Assembly: GCF_002952775.1 (NCBI RefSeq)
Contig: NZ_CP025066.1
Location: forward strand, 1,736,001 to 1,800,000
Source of the DNA: Halalkaliarchaeum desulfuricum
GTDB taxonomy: Archaea; Halobacteriota; Halobacteria; Halobacteriales; Haloferacaceae
Direction of reading: 5' to 3'
Length of the DNA stretch: 64,000 nucleotides
Below, one piece after another: positions 1 to 9,209 of this stretch. How positions within the stretch are numbered: position 1 is the first letter of the stretch; each line of letters begins with the position of its first letter. Position numbers and translations under genes: made by a program. The notes below the pieces were generated by a model. That model was not told the origin of the DNA, did no database searches, and worked only from the letters and a program-made list of their open reading frames with translations.

Positions 1-70
1 GAAGACGAACATGGAAGTGACCCGGAACCCGAAGCGCCGAAACTGGCGACGTAGCGACCTCGACGAATAA
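1..70 (+). CDS. rpl39e: 50S ribosomal protein L39e, C-terminal part
   Basis: Only the last 22 codons are inside the window (frame begins at base 2). They read KTNMEVTRNPKRRNWRRSDL then DE and stop, the strongly basic KRRxWRR tail typical of archaeal L39e, a roughly 50-residue protein near the exit tunnel of the large subunit. The TAA stop overlaps the ATG of the next gene (TAATG), so L39e and L31e are translationally coupled, as is usual for this archaeal gene pair. The start lies upstream of the window. Confidence 0.9.
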   Translation, partial: KTNMEVTRNPKRRNWRRSDLDE

Positions 71-345
71 TGAGTACGAGTGATTTCGAGGAGCGCGTCG
101 TGACCGTCCCGCTCCGCGACGCCAGAAAGGCCTCCGTACAGGAGCGCGCCGACGAGGCGATGTCGATCGTGCGCAGTCACCTCGCACAACACTTCAGCGT
201 CGACGAGGACGCCATCCGGCTCGACCCGAGCGTCAACGAGGCGATCTGGGCGAACGGGCGGCAGAGCCCTCCGTCGAAGCTCCGGGTTCGCGCAGCCCGG
301 TTCGTCGAGGACGACGAGGCGATCGTCGAGGCGGAACCGGCCTGA
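70..345 (+). CDS. rpl31e: 50S ribosomal protein L31e
   Basis: A 91-residue protein of the L31e family, found in archaeal and eukaryotic large subunits near the tunnel exit. It opens with the typical strand [15 protein letters not shown], followed by the helix [17 protein letters not shown], and the family signature [20 protein letters not shown] near residues 55-74. The length is normal. The start ATG overlaps the stop of L39e by one base, and the stop is followed after one base by the GTG start of aIF6, so the three genes form one translation operon. Confidence 0.95.
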   Translation: MSTSDFEERVVTVPLRDARKASVQERADEAMSIVRSHLAQHFSVDEDAIRLDPSVNEAIWANGRQSPPSKLRVRAARFVEDDEAIVEAEPA

Positions 346-346
346 C

Positions 347-1009
347 GTGCTTCGGGCTTCCTTCGCCGGGTCGTCGTACGTCGGCGTCTTCGCCCGGACG
401 ACCAACGGAGTCCTGCTGGTTCGCCCCGACCTCGATGAGGGGCTGGTGAGTGACCTCGCCGAGGAACTGGCGGTGGAGGCCCACCCGACGACGGTCGCCG
501 GCTCGAACACCGTCGGGGCGCTCGCAGTCGGCAACGAGAACGGGATTTTGGTCTCCGAACGCGTCACCGAACGGGAACGGACGTCGATCGAGGACGTTGC
601 CGACCTGCCGGTGTTCGAGTTGCCCGGACGGATCAACGCCGCGGGCAACGTCGTCCTCGCGAACGACTACGGCGCGTACGTCCATCCCGAACTGACCGAC
701 GAAGCGGTCGACGCCGTCGGCGACGCCCTCGAGGTGCCCGTCGAACGCGGGAGTTTCGGGGACGTTCGGACCGTCGGCACTGCCGCCGTGGCGACCAACC
801 GTGGTGCGCTTTGTCACCCGAAGTCGCGCGAACCCGAACTCGAGGCGCTCGAAGCCCATCTCGACGTGCGTGCCGACCTGGGCACCATCAACTACGGGGC
901 GCCGCTGGTCGGCTCCGGGCTGCTCGCCAACGACTCCGGCTACGTCGCCGGCGAGAACACCACCGGTCCCGAACTGGGGCGCATCGAGGACGCGCTCGGC
1001 TATATCTGA
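347..1009 (+). CDS. eif6: Translation initiation factor aIF6
   Basis: A 220-residue protein, normal for aIF6, which binds the large subunit and blocks premature joining with the small subunit. The start is a GTG at 347, one base after the L31e stop; it gives the family N-terminus [19 protein letters not shown]. The five quasi-repeats of the pentein fold are visible as recurring blocks with Ala-Asn-(Asp/Glu)-(Tyr/Asn)-Gly, for example [33 protein letters not shown] and [11 protein letters not shown]. It is the last gene of the L39e-L31e-aIF6 run; the next gene is convergent, and the 85 bases between hold nothing recognisable. Confidence 0.95.
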   Translation: MLRASFAGSSYVGVFARTTNGVLLVRPDLDEGLVSDLAEELAVEAHPTTVAGSNTVGALAVGNENGILVSERVTERERTSIEDVADLPVFELPGRINAAGNVVLANDYGAYVHPELTDEAVDAVGDALEVPVERGSFGDVRTVGTAAVATNRGALCHPKSREPELEALEAHLDVRADLGTINYGAPLVGSGLLANDSGYVAGENTTGPELGRIEDALGYI

Positions 1010-1094
1010 GCGAATTCATCCGGCTTCTGGCGGTTTTTTCGGGATGGTTTCCGACGTCGAGGCCGAATCCGAGCGATAATCGACTCGATGTCGG

Positions 1095-2390
1095 TCACTC
1101 GTGGGCTCTGGCGATGGCCTCCCCGGCCCGCCGGCTCGCCCGTTCGCGGACCGCCGCCTGGTCGAGAACCTGCACGTCCCGGTCGCGCATGAGCACCGTT
1201 CCGTCACACACCGTGTGACGCACGTCGCTCCCCCGCGCGGCGTACGCGAGATGGCTCACGACGTCGTGACGCGGCGTGAGATGGGGTGCCTCGAAGTCGA
1301 CGACCGCGAGATCCGCCGCCGCGCCGGGTTGGATCCGCCCCCCCGGCAGCCCGACTGCGTCGGCTCCCTCGGCGGTCGCCATCCGGACGACCGTGTCGGC
1401 CGGGACGGCGCTTGCATCGTCGGCGGCGAGCTTGCCGATCATGGCGGCGTCACGCATTTCGCCGAACATGTCGAGATCGTTGTTCGAGGCCGCGCCGTCG
1501 GTGCCCAGGCCGACGGTGACGCCCGCCTCGAGCAGCTTTTCCACGGGGGCCATCCCCGAGGCGAGTTTCATGTTCGAGGCGGGACAGTGGATCACGCCGG
1601 TCCCCGACTCCGCCAGTAGTTCGATCTCCCGATCGTCGACGTGGACGCCGTGTGCGAGGAAGTCCTCGGCGGAGAGTCCGAGTTTCCGTGCGTACTCGAG
1701 GGGTCGCATCCCCCAATCCTCGAGGATCGGTTCGACCTCGTCGGTCGTCTCGTTCGCATGGAGGTGGACCGGAACGCCGATCTCCCGGGCGGCCGAAAAC
1801 GCCTCCCGGAGGTACTCCTCGCTGACCGTCGTAAGCGAGTGTGGCGCGACCATCGACCGGATCCGTCCGCCGCCGGCGCCGTCGAATTCGCGGGCGATTT
1901 CGACGCTCTCCTCGAGGTCCGCGCGGGCCTCGGCTTCGTCCTTGCCGACGGTGACGACCCCGTGGCCCAGCCGGGCCCGCAGTCCGGTGCGCTCGACCAC
2001 GTCGGCGATCCGATCGACGTGAAAGTACATGTCGGCGAACGCCGTCGTCCCCGACTTGATCATCTCGAGGACGCCCAGTTCGGCGCCGGCCTCGACGTCC
2101 GCCGGCTCGAAGGCGCCCTCGACCGGCCAGATGTCCTCGCGAAGCCACGCGTCGAGCGGTTTGTCGTCGGCGTAGCCTCGCACCAGCGTCATCGCGACGT
2201 GGGTGTGGGCGTTCACCAGCCCGGGAATCACCACGCAGCCGGACGCGTCGAGCGTCTCCGCCGCGTCGGCGTTCAGCCCCTCGCCGACTTCCAGGATCGT
2301 CCCCTCGTCGCGGTCGACCAGCACGTCCGCGCGTTCGACCTCGTGATCCGGGCCGAGAACGGCGCCGCCGGAAACACACAGGGTGTTCAT
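1095..2390 (-). CDS. mtaD: 5'-methylthioadenosine/S-adenosylhomocysteine deaminase (amidohydrolase)
   Basis: A 431-residue metal-dependent amidohydrolase. It has the metal motif PGLVNAHTHVAM (His62, His64), HLHANET (His209, His211), AHGVHVDD near 246-253 and the distal GTDGAASNNDLDM, all characteristic of the MtaD/TrzA-type deaminases that turn adenosyl compounds (SAH, MTA, adenosine) into inosyl compounds. ATG at 2390 is chosen because it starts the family N-terminus (MNTLCVSGGAVLG); an in-frame ATG four codons upstream is possible. It stands alone on the minus strand, convergent with aIF6. An adenosylhomocysteinase (ahcY) lies near 52-53 kb, so SAH may have two disposal routes here. Substrate preference cannot be read from sequence. 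Confidence 0.85.
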   Translation of the reverse strand: MNTLCVSGGAVLGPDHEVERADVLVDRDEGTILEVGEGLNADAAETLDASGCVVIPGLVNAHTHVAMTLVRGYADDKPLDAWLREDIWPVEGAFEPADVEAGAELGVLEMIKSGTTAFADMYFHVDRIADVVERTGLRARLGHGVVTVGKDEAEARADLEESVEIAREFDGAGGGRIRSMVAPHSLTTVSEEYLREAFSAAREIGVPVHLHANETTDEVEPILEDWGMRPLEYARKLGLSAEDFLAHGVHVDDREIELLAESGTGVIHCPASNMKLASGMAPVEKLLEAGVTVGLGTDGAASNNDLDMFGEMRDAAMIGKLAADDASAVPADTVVRMATAEGADAVGLPGGRIQPGAAADLAVVDFEAPHLTPRHDVVSHLAYAARGSDVRHTVCDGTVLMRDRDVQVLDQAAVRERASRRAGEAIARAHE

Positions 2391-2523
2391 GGGGGACGAC
2401 ACGGCGGCGCCGGTGGTTAATCCGTCGAAGCGCTGACGCTCGGTCGGTTCGGCGTCTCGATTCCCGGGCCCGATATATATGTCAAAAATTTACACGGATG
2501 TGGAAAACCTCGAACATAGAAAA

Positions 2524-2533
2524 CCATTTAATA
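2524..2533 (+). promoter_or_regulatory. TATA-like promoter of the phnD-phnC-phnE operon
   Basis: CCATTTAATA lies about 21 bases upstream of the ATG at 2554 in a locally AT-rich stretch (about 2470-2545), the spacing expected for a haloarchaeal TATA box with a leaderless or nearly leaderless transcript. It lies inside the longer open frame that would start at 2479, which argues for the 2554 start. Confidence 0.5.
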
Positions 2534-2553
2534 GCGGCGTCATATTTGGAGAC

Positions 2554-3564
2554 ATGTCCGGTAGACCGCAGTGGTCGGGGGACAGGCGCACATTCATCAA
2601 AACGACCGGCGCAGCAGGGGTCGCAGGGCTCACTGGTTTTGCAGGCTGTCTCGGCGGTGAAGCTGCTGACATCCAGCTGGTGTTGAACCCTGCCGAGGCC
2701 GGGGTGGACATCCAGGTACAGTATCGCCCGTTGATCGAATACATCGAGTCGGAGGCGGAGGTCTCGATCAACACCGAGCGGACGGCGGGGTACACGGAGA
2801 CCGTCACCGCGATGCGCGACGGCCAGGCGGAGATTTCGGGCGTCTCACCCGGCGCGGTGCCGGCGACGGACCCGGAAATCTTCGACATCATCGGGATGCG
2901 CGTGGCGTTCGGCTCCGCCCAGTACTATTCGACGATCACGACGACGTTCGACAGCCCGGTCGACGAACTCGCCGACATCTCCGAGCTCGACGAGCCCGAG
3001 GTCAACTTCGCGGACGCGCTGTCGGTGTCGGGGACGCTGGTGCCGATGTCGATGCTCGTCGACGCCGGCGTCGACGTCGGCAACGCGCCCGACGGCGACC
3101 CGCCGGACTTCGATCCGAACTACTCGGATCACCAGACCTCCCGCGAACAGATGGTCCAGCGCGAGGACATCGTCGCTGCCGGCCAGGGGGCGTTCCAGTC
3201 GGCACCGTGGATCGAACAGGAGCAGTTCGACGAACACTCCGAGGACTTCGCGGATATCTCCTCGGAGTACCCCGATGCGGGGAGTCGGATCGGCGACGAG
3301 CACGACGAACTCCAGCTGCTCGCGCTTTCGGATCCGATCCCGCGCGCCCCGATGGTCGCGCGGGCGGACTGGGACGATCCGGTCCGCGAGGACGTCGAGG
3401 AGGCGATGCTGACCGCGCCCGACAGCGCGTTCCAGCACGACGAGGAGGTCGACGAGGACGAGGAGCTGTGGTTCACCGGGATCGTCGAGGCCGACCGGTC
3501 GGACTACGAGCCGATCCAGCTCATCATCGACAACCTCGCGATCGAGTTCGAGGACCTCATCTGA
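2554..3564 (+). CDS. phnD: Phosphonate/phosphate-type ABC transporter substrate-binding lipoprotein
   Basis: A 336-residue solute-binding protein of the PhnD family (PBP-like). The N-terminus carries a twin-arginine signal (DRRTFIK, Arg11-Arg12), a hydrophobic run and a lipobox FAGC with Cys32, so the folded protein should be exported by Tat and lipid-anchored outside the cell. The mature domain starts with IQLVLNPAEAG and has the family's P-x-x-Y-I-E type segment (RPLIEYIESEAEV). The frame opens at 2479, but ATG 2554 gives a proper Tat signal and follows a TATA box. It is first of three genes with the ATPase and permease. The ligand may be phosphonate, phosphate or phosphite; the sequence does not decide. 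Confidence 0.88.
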   Translation: MSGRPQWSGDRRTFIKTTGAAGVAGLTGFAGCLGGEAADIQLVLNPAEAGVDIQVQYRPLIEYIESEAEVSINTERTAGYTETVTAMRDGQAEISGVSPGAVPATDPEIFDIIGMRVAFGSAQYYSTITTTFDSPVDELADISELDEPEVNFADALSVSGTLVPMSMLVDAGVDVGNAPDGDPPDFDPNYSDHQTSREQMVQREDIVAAGQGAFQSAPWIEQEQFDEHSEDFADISSEYPDAGSRIGDEHDELQLLALSDPIPRAPMVARADWDDPVREDVEEAMLTAPDSAFQHDEEVDEDEELWFTGIVEADRSDYEPIQLIIDNLAIEFEDLI

Positions 3565-3618
3565 GATCCCCGGCACAGCCAGACAACCAGTAACTTTCAA
3601 CCGAACTAGCCTGACCGA

Positions 3619-4422
3619 ATGAGCACTATCACTGTCGACGGCGTAACGAAACGATTTGGCGACACCGTCGCGCTCGAGGACGTCTCCTTCGAGATCGACG
3701 AGGGGGAGTTCACGATCGTGATGGGCGTCTCCGGATCTGGGAAATCGACGCTATTGCGATGTCTGAGTGGTCTTCTCGAGCCGACGGAGGGGGAGATCTA
3801 CATCGACGGCGAGCCCGTCACCGGAACCAACAAGAACGTCGCTCTGATCTTCCAGCAGCACAACCTCGTGGGACAGATGAGCGCGTACGCGAACGCGCTC
3901 ACCGGATCCCTGAGTCGATGCAGTCTGGTCGAAAGCGTCCTCCAACTCCAGGACGAGGAAGAAAAGTACCGGGCGCTGTCGGCGCTCGAAACCGTCGGAC
4001 TCGTCGACGAGTCCCAAAAGAAGGTCCGTCAGATGAGCGGCGGCCAGCAGCAGCGCGTCGGCATCGCCCGCGCGCTCGTCCAGGAGCCGCAGGTGATGCT
4101 CGCCGACGAGCCGGTTTCGAGCCTCGATCCCGGCTCCGCCCAGGAGGTGATGCGGTATCTCCGGGAGACGACCGCCGAGCGTGGGCTCACCACGCTGACG
4201 AGCCTCCACCAGGTGAACATCGCCCGGAAGTTCGGACACCGGTTCATCGGTCTCCACGACGGACAGAAGGTGTTCGACGGCTACCGCGATGACCTCACGA
4301 TCGATGTCATCGACCGGATCTACGGCGACATCGACACCGAGGGGATGTTCGTCTCCGACGCGGAGACGGCAGGGGAGTCTTCCTCCCCCGACGGGATCGA
4401 AGCTGACGGTGGTCGCCGATGA
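3619..4422 (+). CDS. phnC: Phosphonate-type ABC transporter ATP-binding protein
   Basis: A 267-residue ABC ATPase. Walker A is GVSGSGKST (36-44), the Q-loop Gln is in IFQQHNLV (about 79), the signature is MSGGQQQRVGIARAL (139-153), Walker B is VMLADEP (Asp163, Glu164), and the switch His is in TSLHQVNIA. The segment after the Q-loop (NLVGQMSAYANALTGSL) resembles the PhnC subfamily. The C-terminal tail of about 25 residues is acidic and variable. Its stop overlaps the permease start (ATGA at 4419-4422), so the pair is coupled; it energises import of the PhnD ligand at the cytoplasmic face. Confidence 0.9.
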   Translation: MSTITVDGVTKRFGDTVALEDVSFEIDEGEFTIVMGVSGSGKSTLLRCLSGLLEPTEGEIYIDGEPVTGTNKNVALIFQQHNLVGQMSAYANALTGSLSRCSLVESVLQLQDEEEKYRALSALETVGLVDESQKKVRQMSGGQQQRVGIARALVQEPQVMLADEPVSSLDPGSAQEVMRYLRETTAERGLTTLTSLHQVNIARKFGHRFIGLHDGQKVFDGYRDDLTIDVIDRIYGDIDTEGMFVSDAETAGESSSPDGIEADGGRR

Positions 4423-5594
4423 CCGACGAGTCGGAAGCGCCGACAGACGAGCCGACCGGAGACGCCCCCACGGCGGACGGCGGAACAGCCGAGGCGACCG
4501 AAAGCGCCGAGGCGGCTGCAGCCGGTCCGGAAGGCGGGGTAAGCGACTACGTCGAGCGCCAGTTCGCGGAAATCGCACTCTCCCGGAAGGCGCGCTGGCT
4601 CGGCGCGTCGATGGCGGTGGTCGTCGTCGTGTACCTGTTTTTGATGTCGCTGGAGACGGTGGGTTGGTTCCGCGCGGACCTGCCGTCGTATCTCGGCACA
4701 TTCGCCGAGGCGCTGCAGGACTACTTCCCCTTTATCGTCTTCGGGGAGACGACCTGGAACCTCGGGATCGCCACCGTCCCGTCGATCCACTTCAATCCGG
4801 GAGGGTTCCTCGAGTACTGGGCGTTCATCACCGAACGGAACCTCCTGTATGAAACCGGGTTCTTCTCCGAGGCGGAAACCATCCTGGATTATCCGATCCT
4901 GTTGTTCACCGAGACGGGGGGGCCGATCGGCATCTTCGGCGCCGCCGGGGAGACGCTCGCGATCGGCTTCGCCGGGACCATCATGGGGTTCCCGCTCGCG
5001 CTGCTTTTCAGTATTCTCGGCTCCGGACGGGTGACGCCGTTCCCGTTCAACTTCCTGTTCCGGGGCGTCATGTCGTCGATCCGTGCGATCCCGGCGCTCG
5101 TCTGGGTGCTGATCTACGTGCCGCTGGGCGGGATCGGGCCGACCACGGCGACGCTTGCGGTCGCGACCGACACCGTCGGCAACCTCGGCCGGCTGTTCAG
5201 CGACGAACTCGAGGAGATCGCCGACGGGCCCGTCGAGGCGATGCAAACCACCGGCGCGAACAAACCACAGATCATCGTGTTCGGGATGCTCGCGCAGGTG
5301 AAACGCTCCTTCATCGCGTGGACGCTGTACGTCTTCGAGATCAACGTCCGGATCGCGGTCGGGCTCGGCATCATCGGCGCCGGCGGGCTCGGGCTCGTGC
5401 TGGACGTCCAGCAGGGACTGTTCGCGTACACCAACATGATGGCGACCATCATCGTGATCTTCCTGCTGGTGGTCTCCGTCGAGATGATCTCACAGCGGAC
5501 CCGGGCGTATCTCCGCTCCGACGAGGAGCCGATGGGCATCGTCCAGCTCATTACCGGGTTCCCGCGCCGGATGATCGAGTCGATGGCGAAGTAA
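4419..5594 (+). CDS. phnE: Phosphonate-type ABC transporter permease
   Basis: A 391-residue membrane permease. An acidic, Ala/Glu-rich cytoplasmic N-terminus of about 50 residues is followed by a first membrane segment (MAVVVVVYLFLMSL, about 62-75), a long extracytoplasmic loop, and a C-terminal MetI/BPD-type core of about five segments from residue 170 on. The EAA coupling loop is visible as EEIADGPVEAMQTTGANKPQIIVFGMLAQ (quoted in part: EAMQTTGANKPQIIVFGML) near 272-292. It completes the PhnD-PhnC-PhnE importer, and the 4-base overlap with phnC supports an operon. Confidence 0.88.
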   Translation: MTDESEAPTDEPTGDAPTADGGTAEATESAEAAAAGPEGGVSDYVERQFAEIALSRKARWLGASMAVVVVVYLFLMSLETVGWFRADLPSYLGTFAEALQDYFPFIVFGETTWNLGIATVPSIHFNPGGFLEYWAFITERNLLYETGFFSEAETILDYPILLFTETGGPIGIFGAAGETLAIGFAGTIMGFPLALLFSILGSGRVTPFPFNFLFRGVMSSIRAIPALVWVLIYVPLGGIGPTTATLAVATDTVGNLGRLFSDELEEIADGPVEAMQTTGANKPQIIVFGMLAQVKRSFIAWTLYVFEINVRIAVGLGIIGAGGLGLVLDVQQGLFAYTNMMATIIVIFLLVVSVEMISQRTRAYLRSDEEPMGIVQLITGFPRRMIESMAK

Positions 5595-5632
5595 ACGACA
5601 ACCGACTTATTCGCTCGGACGGACTGGAACGT

Positions 5633-6304
5633 ATGAGTCACAACGTGCCCGGGGAGACGATCGCCGAGGAGACGATCGCCGACGTCGTCGTCGTCGACTA
5701 CGGGCTGGGAAACCTCCGCAGCGTCACGCGGGGGCTGGAACGCGCCGGCGCCGGAGTCGAGATCACCGACGATCCCGACGACTTCGCGGCGGCCGACGGG
5801 GTGGTCCTCCCCGGTGTGGGCGCGTTCCGCGAGGGGATGGAAAACGCCGGACCGTACCGCGAGGCGCTCGCGAACTACGCGGCGGCGGGGCGGCCGCTGT
5901 TCGGGATCTGTCTGGGCATGCAAATGCTTCTGGGCTCCAGCGAGGAGGCGAAACACGCCGGAGAAGGCGACGTCGAGGGGCTGAACCTGATCCCGGGGAC
6001 GAACGTCCGGTTCGACGTCGACCGGAAGATCCCCCACATGGGATGGAACGAACTCGCGGTGACGCGTGACCACCCCGTCGTCGCCGGGGTCGACGGCGAG
6101 TACGCCTACTTCGTTCACTCCTACTACGCGCTGCCGGACGACGACGACGCAGTCGTGGCCGAAAGCGACTACGGGGCGTCGTTTCCGGCAGTCATCGCGA
6201 ACGAGCGTGGAAACGTCTTCGGAACCCAGTTCCACCCGGAGAAGAGCGGCGAGACCGGCCTCCGGATCCTGCGAAACTTCGTCGACTACTGCGCGGACGG
6301 ATAG
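5633..6304 (+). CDS. hisH: Imidazole glycerol phosphate synthase, glutaminase subunit
   Basis: A 223-residue class I glutamine amidotransferase. The nucleophile is Cys93 in FGICLGMQML, and the catalytic His201 and Glu203 are in GTQFHPEKS. VVDYGLGNLRSV at the N-terminus and VHSYYA are HisH signatures. It makes ammonia for HisF in histidine synthesis; hisF is not in the window. The start at 5633 is taken because HisH homology begins near it, although the frame is open far upstream over phnE; a TATA-like CTTATT about 25 bases upstream suggests its own promoter. The 10-15 residue N-terminal extension (MSHNVPGETIAEE) is not part of the usual domain. Confidence 0.93.
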   Translation: MSHNVPGETIAEETIADVVVVDYGLGNLRSVTRGLERAGAGVEITDDPDDFAAADGVVLPGVGAFREGMENAGPYREALANYAAAGRPLFGICLGMQMLLGSSEEAKHAGEGDVEGLNLIPGTNVRFDVDRKIPHMGWNELAVTRDHPVVAGVDGEYAYFVHSYYALPDDDDAVVAESDYGASFPAVIANERGNVFGTQFHPEKSGETGLRILRNFVDYCADG

Positions 6305-6541
6305 CCGGCGAGACGGTGACACATTGCAGACGTTCGGCTCGTCACCACCGCCTGCTGTACTGTTTAGTTATCGATATCAATAATTGGGTCGTTTATCGGA
6401 TGCGAAACCCGAATATCGCTGCTGAATCCGGAGGATCCGGCTCGAGTACGGCGATTTATCGTCGTCGATCTCGACAATTGGAAAGCGGGCGATCCGTCCG
6501 GTACTCTTATGGTGACAAGAATCAAAAATGAGAACGGTTAC

Positions 6542-6877
6542 ATGGCGTCGGAGCAGCTGATAGAGGTTCTCGGCAACAAGTACAACACCGACATCCTGTC
6601 GGCGACGTCGGAGCCGAAGTCGGCACAGGACCTGAGCGATGAGCTCGACGTGCCGATCGCGACCTGTTATCGCCGCATCGACGAGCTAACTGACGCGGAG
6701 TTGCTCGAACTGTACGACCGGCCCCTCTCGGAGGAGCACCGACGGGTGAAGGTGTACCGGCGAAACGTCGATCAGGTCGAAATCGACTTCCAGGAGGGCG
6801 TAACCGTCAGCGTCACCGAACGGACGGAAGTGAAAAACCGCCTCGACGACGTCTGGCGGACCCTCTCGGACGCCTGA
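6542..6877 (+). CDS. Winged helix-turn-helix transcriptional regulator
   Basis: An acidic protein of 111 residues. Residues 1-60 form a winged-helix domain (EVLGNKYNTDILSATSEPKS, then LSDELDVPIATCYRRIDELT as the helix-turn-helix), with a C-terminal strand-rich part (VEIDFQEGVTVSVTERTEV). ATG 6542 is preferred over the in-frame ATG at 6509 because a TATA-like CTCTTATGG lies just before 6509. It is convergent with the KaiC-like ATPase gene. Its targets are unknown. Confidence 0.75.
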   Translation: MASEQLIEVLGNKYNTDILSATSEPKSAQDLSDELDVPIATCYRRIDELTDAELLELYDRPLSEEHRRVKVYRRNVDQVEIDFQEGVTVSVTERTEVKNRLDDVWRTLSDA

Positions 6878-6919
6878 ACGGGGGCGGACCGATCTCGACC
6901 GGAAAAAAGCCTGCTCCCC

Positions 6920-7684
6920 TCAAAACGACGGGCCGGCCTCCGAGTCCGACCCGGACGTTCCCGGTACGTCACGCTCGCCACCCATCATCGAGAAGCCGCC
7001 CGCCTGTTCGTGCACCGTGATCCCGCCGTCGCCGATCTCCATCGGGTAGATGTCGGTGTCGATGTCCTGCTTGCGCATCTTCGCCACCCAGACGTACCGG
7101 TTGACGCCCGACTCCGTCGGGGTCTGGATGAAGTAGACGTTGCCGTCGGTGAGAAAGTTCTCCAGTCCGACTTCGGTCTTCGGGAAGACTGCCCCCTGCT
7201 CGTTTATCAAAAGCGACGTCAGCCCGTGGTCCTTGAGGATGTCGGTGAACTTCAGCAGGTAGGTGCGCTCCTCCTGTTCGTCCTCGAAGAAGAGCTGGAA
7301 CATCGAAAGCGAGTCCAGCACCAGCCGTTCGTAGGAGTCCTCCTCCAGCGCGTCGAGGAGCTTATCGAGCGCGGCGGAGAAGTTACTGTTCCCCAGCATC
7401 TCTCGTTTGTCGTACACCGTGATCTCGCCGTCGTCGACGAGATCGCCCCACTCGTCGAGTCCGATCGACTCCGCCGCCTGGCGGATGTCGTCTTTGTCCT
7501 CCTCGAAGGAGACGTAAATCCCGCGTTGTCCCTCCTCGATCGCGCCGTAATACAGGTACTGAATCCCGAAAATGCTCTTTCCCGTTCCGGGGTTTCCGCT
7601 CACCAGCACTGCCGACTGCGGCCTGAAGCCGCCTCCCAGCAGGGCATCGAGCCCGTCGACCCCCGTCTTGACGAACGTCACCAT
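6920..7684 (-). CDS. KaiC/RadA-superfamily single-domain ATPase
   Basis: A 254-residue single-domain P-loop ATPase of the KaiC/RAD55 group. It begins FVKTGVDGLDALLGGGF, the hallmark of the family, with Walker A GNPGTGKS (30-37), Walker B in RLVLDSLSMFQLFF (about 117-130) and the conserved QYLYYGAIEEGQ after Walker A. Homology starts at ATG 7684, so the longer open frame upstream is ignored. The C-terminal 25 residues are Gly/Ser-rich and variable. Such proteins are abundant in haloarchaea and are thought to act in signalling, but no partner domain is present. It is convergent with the winged-helix gene; the relation is only positional. Confidence 0.85.
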   Translation of the reverse strand: MVTFVKTGVDGLDALLGGGFRPQSAVLVSGNPGTGKSIFGIQYLYYGAIEEGQRGIYVSFEEDKDDIRQAAESIGLDEWGDLVDDGEITVYDKREMLGNSNFSAALDKLLDALEEDSYERLVLDSLSMFQLFFEDEQEERTYLLKFTDILKDHGLTSLLINEQGAVFPKTEVGLENFLTDGNVYFIQTPTESGVNRYVWVAKMRKQDIDTDIYPMEIGDGGITVHEQAGGFSMMGGERDVPGTSGSDSEAGPSF

Positions 7685-7724
7685 ATCAACCGTTGCGTCC
7701 TCTTGCCTGATAAAGGGACCCCGT

Positions 7725-9185
7725 TCAGGACAGTTGTTCGCCCACGAGTTCGTCGACGGCCGCGAGGAACGCGTCCCGCTTTTCGGCGGGGATCGTCGCG
7801 CCCGCGGCCACGTCGTGACCGCCGCCGTCGCCGCCGACCCCCCGTGCGGCCTCCCGCATGACCGCAGAGAGGTCGAGTCCGTTCCGGACCAGCCGGTAGT
7901 TCCCACGGGCGGACACTTTCAGCTCCGTTTCGTTTTTCGACGCGAACGCCACGATCGGTTTGCCGCCGTCGACGTCGGGGGTGCCGATAGCCATTCCGGC
8001 CACGATCCCGACGATCGTCTCCCGGATTCGGGTGCCGGCGTCGAACCACTGGACGTTCGACTCGACGGTGACGCCTTCGGTTTTCACCCACTCGAGCCCC
8101 TCCGAGAGGTTTCGTCGGTGGTTCGAAAGCAGCGTTCTGGCCCGCTCCAGCGCCGCATCCCGATCGCCGAGACACACCGCGAGCCCGACGTCGGCCCGTT
8201 CGTACCGCGCGGTCGCGTTCAACAGCGTCGAGAACTCGCTTACGTCCCTGAGAGCAGTTCCGGGCGCCTCATCCAGCAGCGTGTAGGAGGTCCCAACGAG
8301 CGTCTCCACCCGGTTCGATGGAACGCCACGCTCGATCGCCCGCCGGATGAGCGCGCTCGCGACGGTCTGCCGTTCCGCTGGCGAGAGATCTGCCCAGACG
8401 CGCCAGTCGCCCTCCCGCTTCAGGTCGACGGACAGCTCCGAGAGGAACCGTACCGCCCCTGCCTCGTCGTTCGTGATCCCGGGGATCCGGACGTCGGTGG
8501 CGTACTCGAGGAACTTCGGCAGGGGTCGCGTCTGTCTCCCGTAGATCGCCAGGTCCGTGGCCGACTCGATCACGCCCGCCTCGATCCCTTCCTCGAGGAT
8601 CGCCCCGTTCGCGCCCGCGAGCCCGTCGGTTCCGCCCTGCATGTCCCCGACCGCTCCGACGACCGCAAGCGCCGCCAGGTCGCGGTTGTCGATCCGGGCG
8701 GCGTCGGTCGATCCCTCGTCGGTCGCTGCGACCGATTCCATCGCGCGGGCGAGCACGTACGCCGCCCCCGCCCCCGAGAGTTCGGCGGCGCCGTCGATCC
8801 CGAAAAGCAGCGGGTTGAGGTGGTACTCGGTCTCGGCGTCGGCCGGTTGGTGGTGGTCGGCGATCACCGGCGTGAACGCGCCCGCCCGCTCGTGAGGGCG
8901 GATCTCCTCCAGCTGTCCGGAGCCGAAGTCGGTGAACAGCACGGTGTCGTACTCGCGGGCGGCGACCGCTTCGATCGACTCGGCGTCCAGCTGCTTTTCG
9001 AAGACGACCTCGTGGGGGATTTCGGCGCGCTCGAGGGCGGTCGACGCGATCGCCGCGCTCGTGAGCCCGTCGGCGTCGATGTGGGACGCGAGGAGGACGC
9101 GATCGGCCTCCTGCAGTCGCTTCGCACAGGCGTCCGCACGGTCGGCCATGGCGGACACCGGAGGGGATCCGACGGAGACGGCCAT
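7725..9185 (-). CDS. DHH-family phosphoesterase (RecJ-like)
   Basis: A 486-residue DHH/DHHA1 phosphoesterase. Metal-binding motifs are LASHIDADGLTSA (32-44), FTDFGSG (84-90) and ADHHQP (109-114). A C-terminal DHHA1 domain carries GGDGGGHDVAAGATI (about 450-464). This architecture is shared by archaeal RecJ homologues, including the GINS-associated nuclease (GAN), which degrade single-stranded DNA or RNA 5' to 3'. Which of the several haloarchaeal RecJ paralogues this is cannot be decided from the window. Met13 (MADRADACAKRL) is an alternative start. Confidence 0.82.
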   Translation of the reverse strand: MAVSVGSPPVSAMADRADACAKRLQEADRVLLASHIDADGLTSAAIASTALERAEIPHEVVFEKQLDAESIEAVAAREYDTVLFTDFGSGQLEEIRPHERAGAFTPVIADHHQPADAETEYHLNPLLFGIDGAAELSGAGAAYVLARAMESVAATDEGSTDAARIDNRDLAALAVVGAVGDMQGGTDGLAGANGAILEEGIEAGVIESATDLAIYGRQTRPLPKFLEYATDVRIPGITNDEAGAVRFLSELSVDLKREGDWRVWADLSPAERQTVASALIRRAIERGVPSNRVETLVGTSYTLLDEAPGTALRDVSEFSTLLNATARYERADVGLAVCLGDRDAALERARTLLSNHRRNLSEGLEWVKTEGVTVESNVQWFDAGTRIRETIVGIVAGMAIGTPDVDGGKPIVAFASKNETELKVSARGNYRLVRNGLDLSAVMREAARGVGGDGGGHDVAAGATIPAEKRDAFLAAVDELVGEQLS

Positions 9186-9209
9186 GTCAGTCGGTATTTC
9201 CGCGATCGG

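Noticed and set aside
5318-5632. Upstream extension of hisH over phnE
   Set aside because: HisH homology starts at about 5690 and a promoter-like site lies before 5633; the extension is out of frame with phnE and not protein-like.
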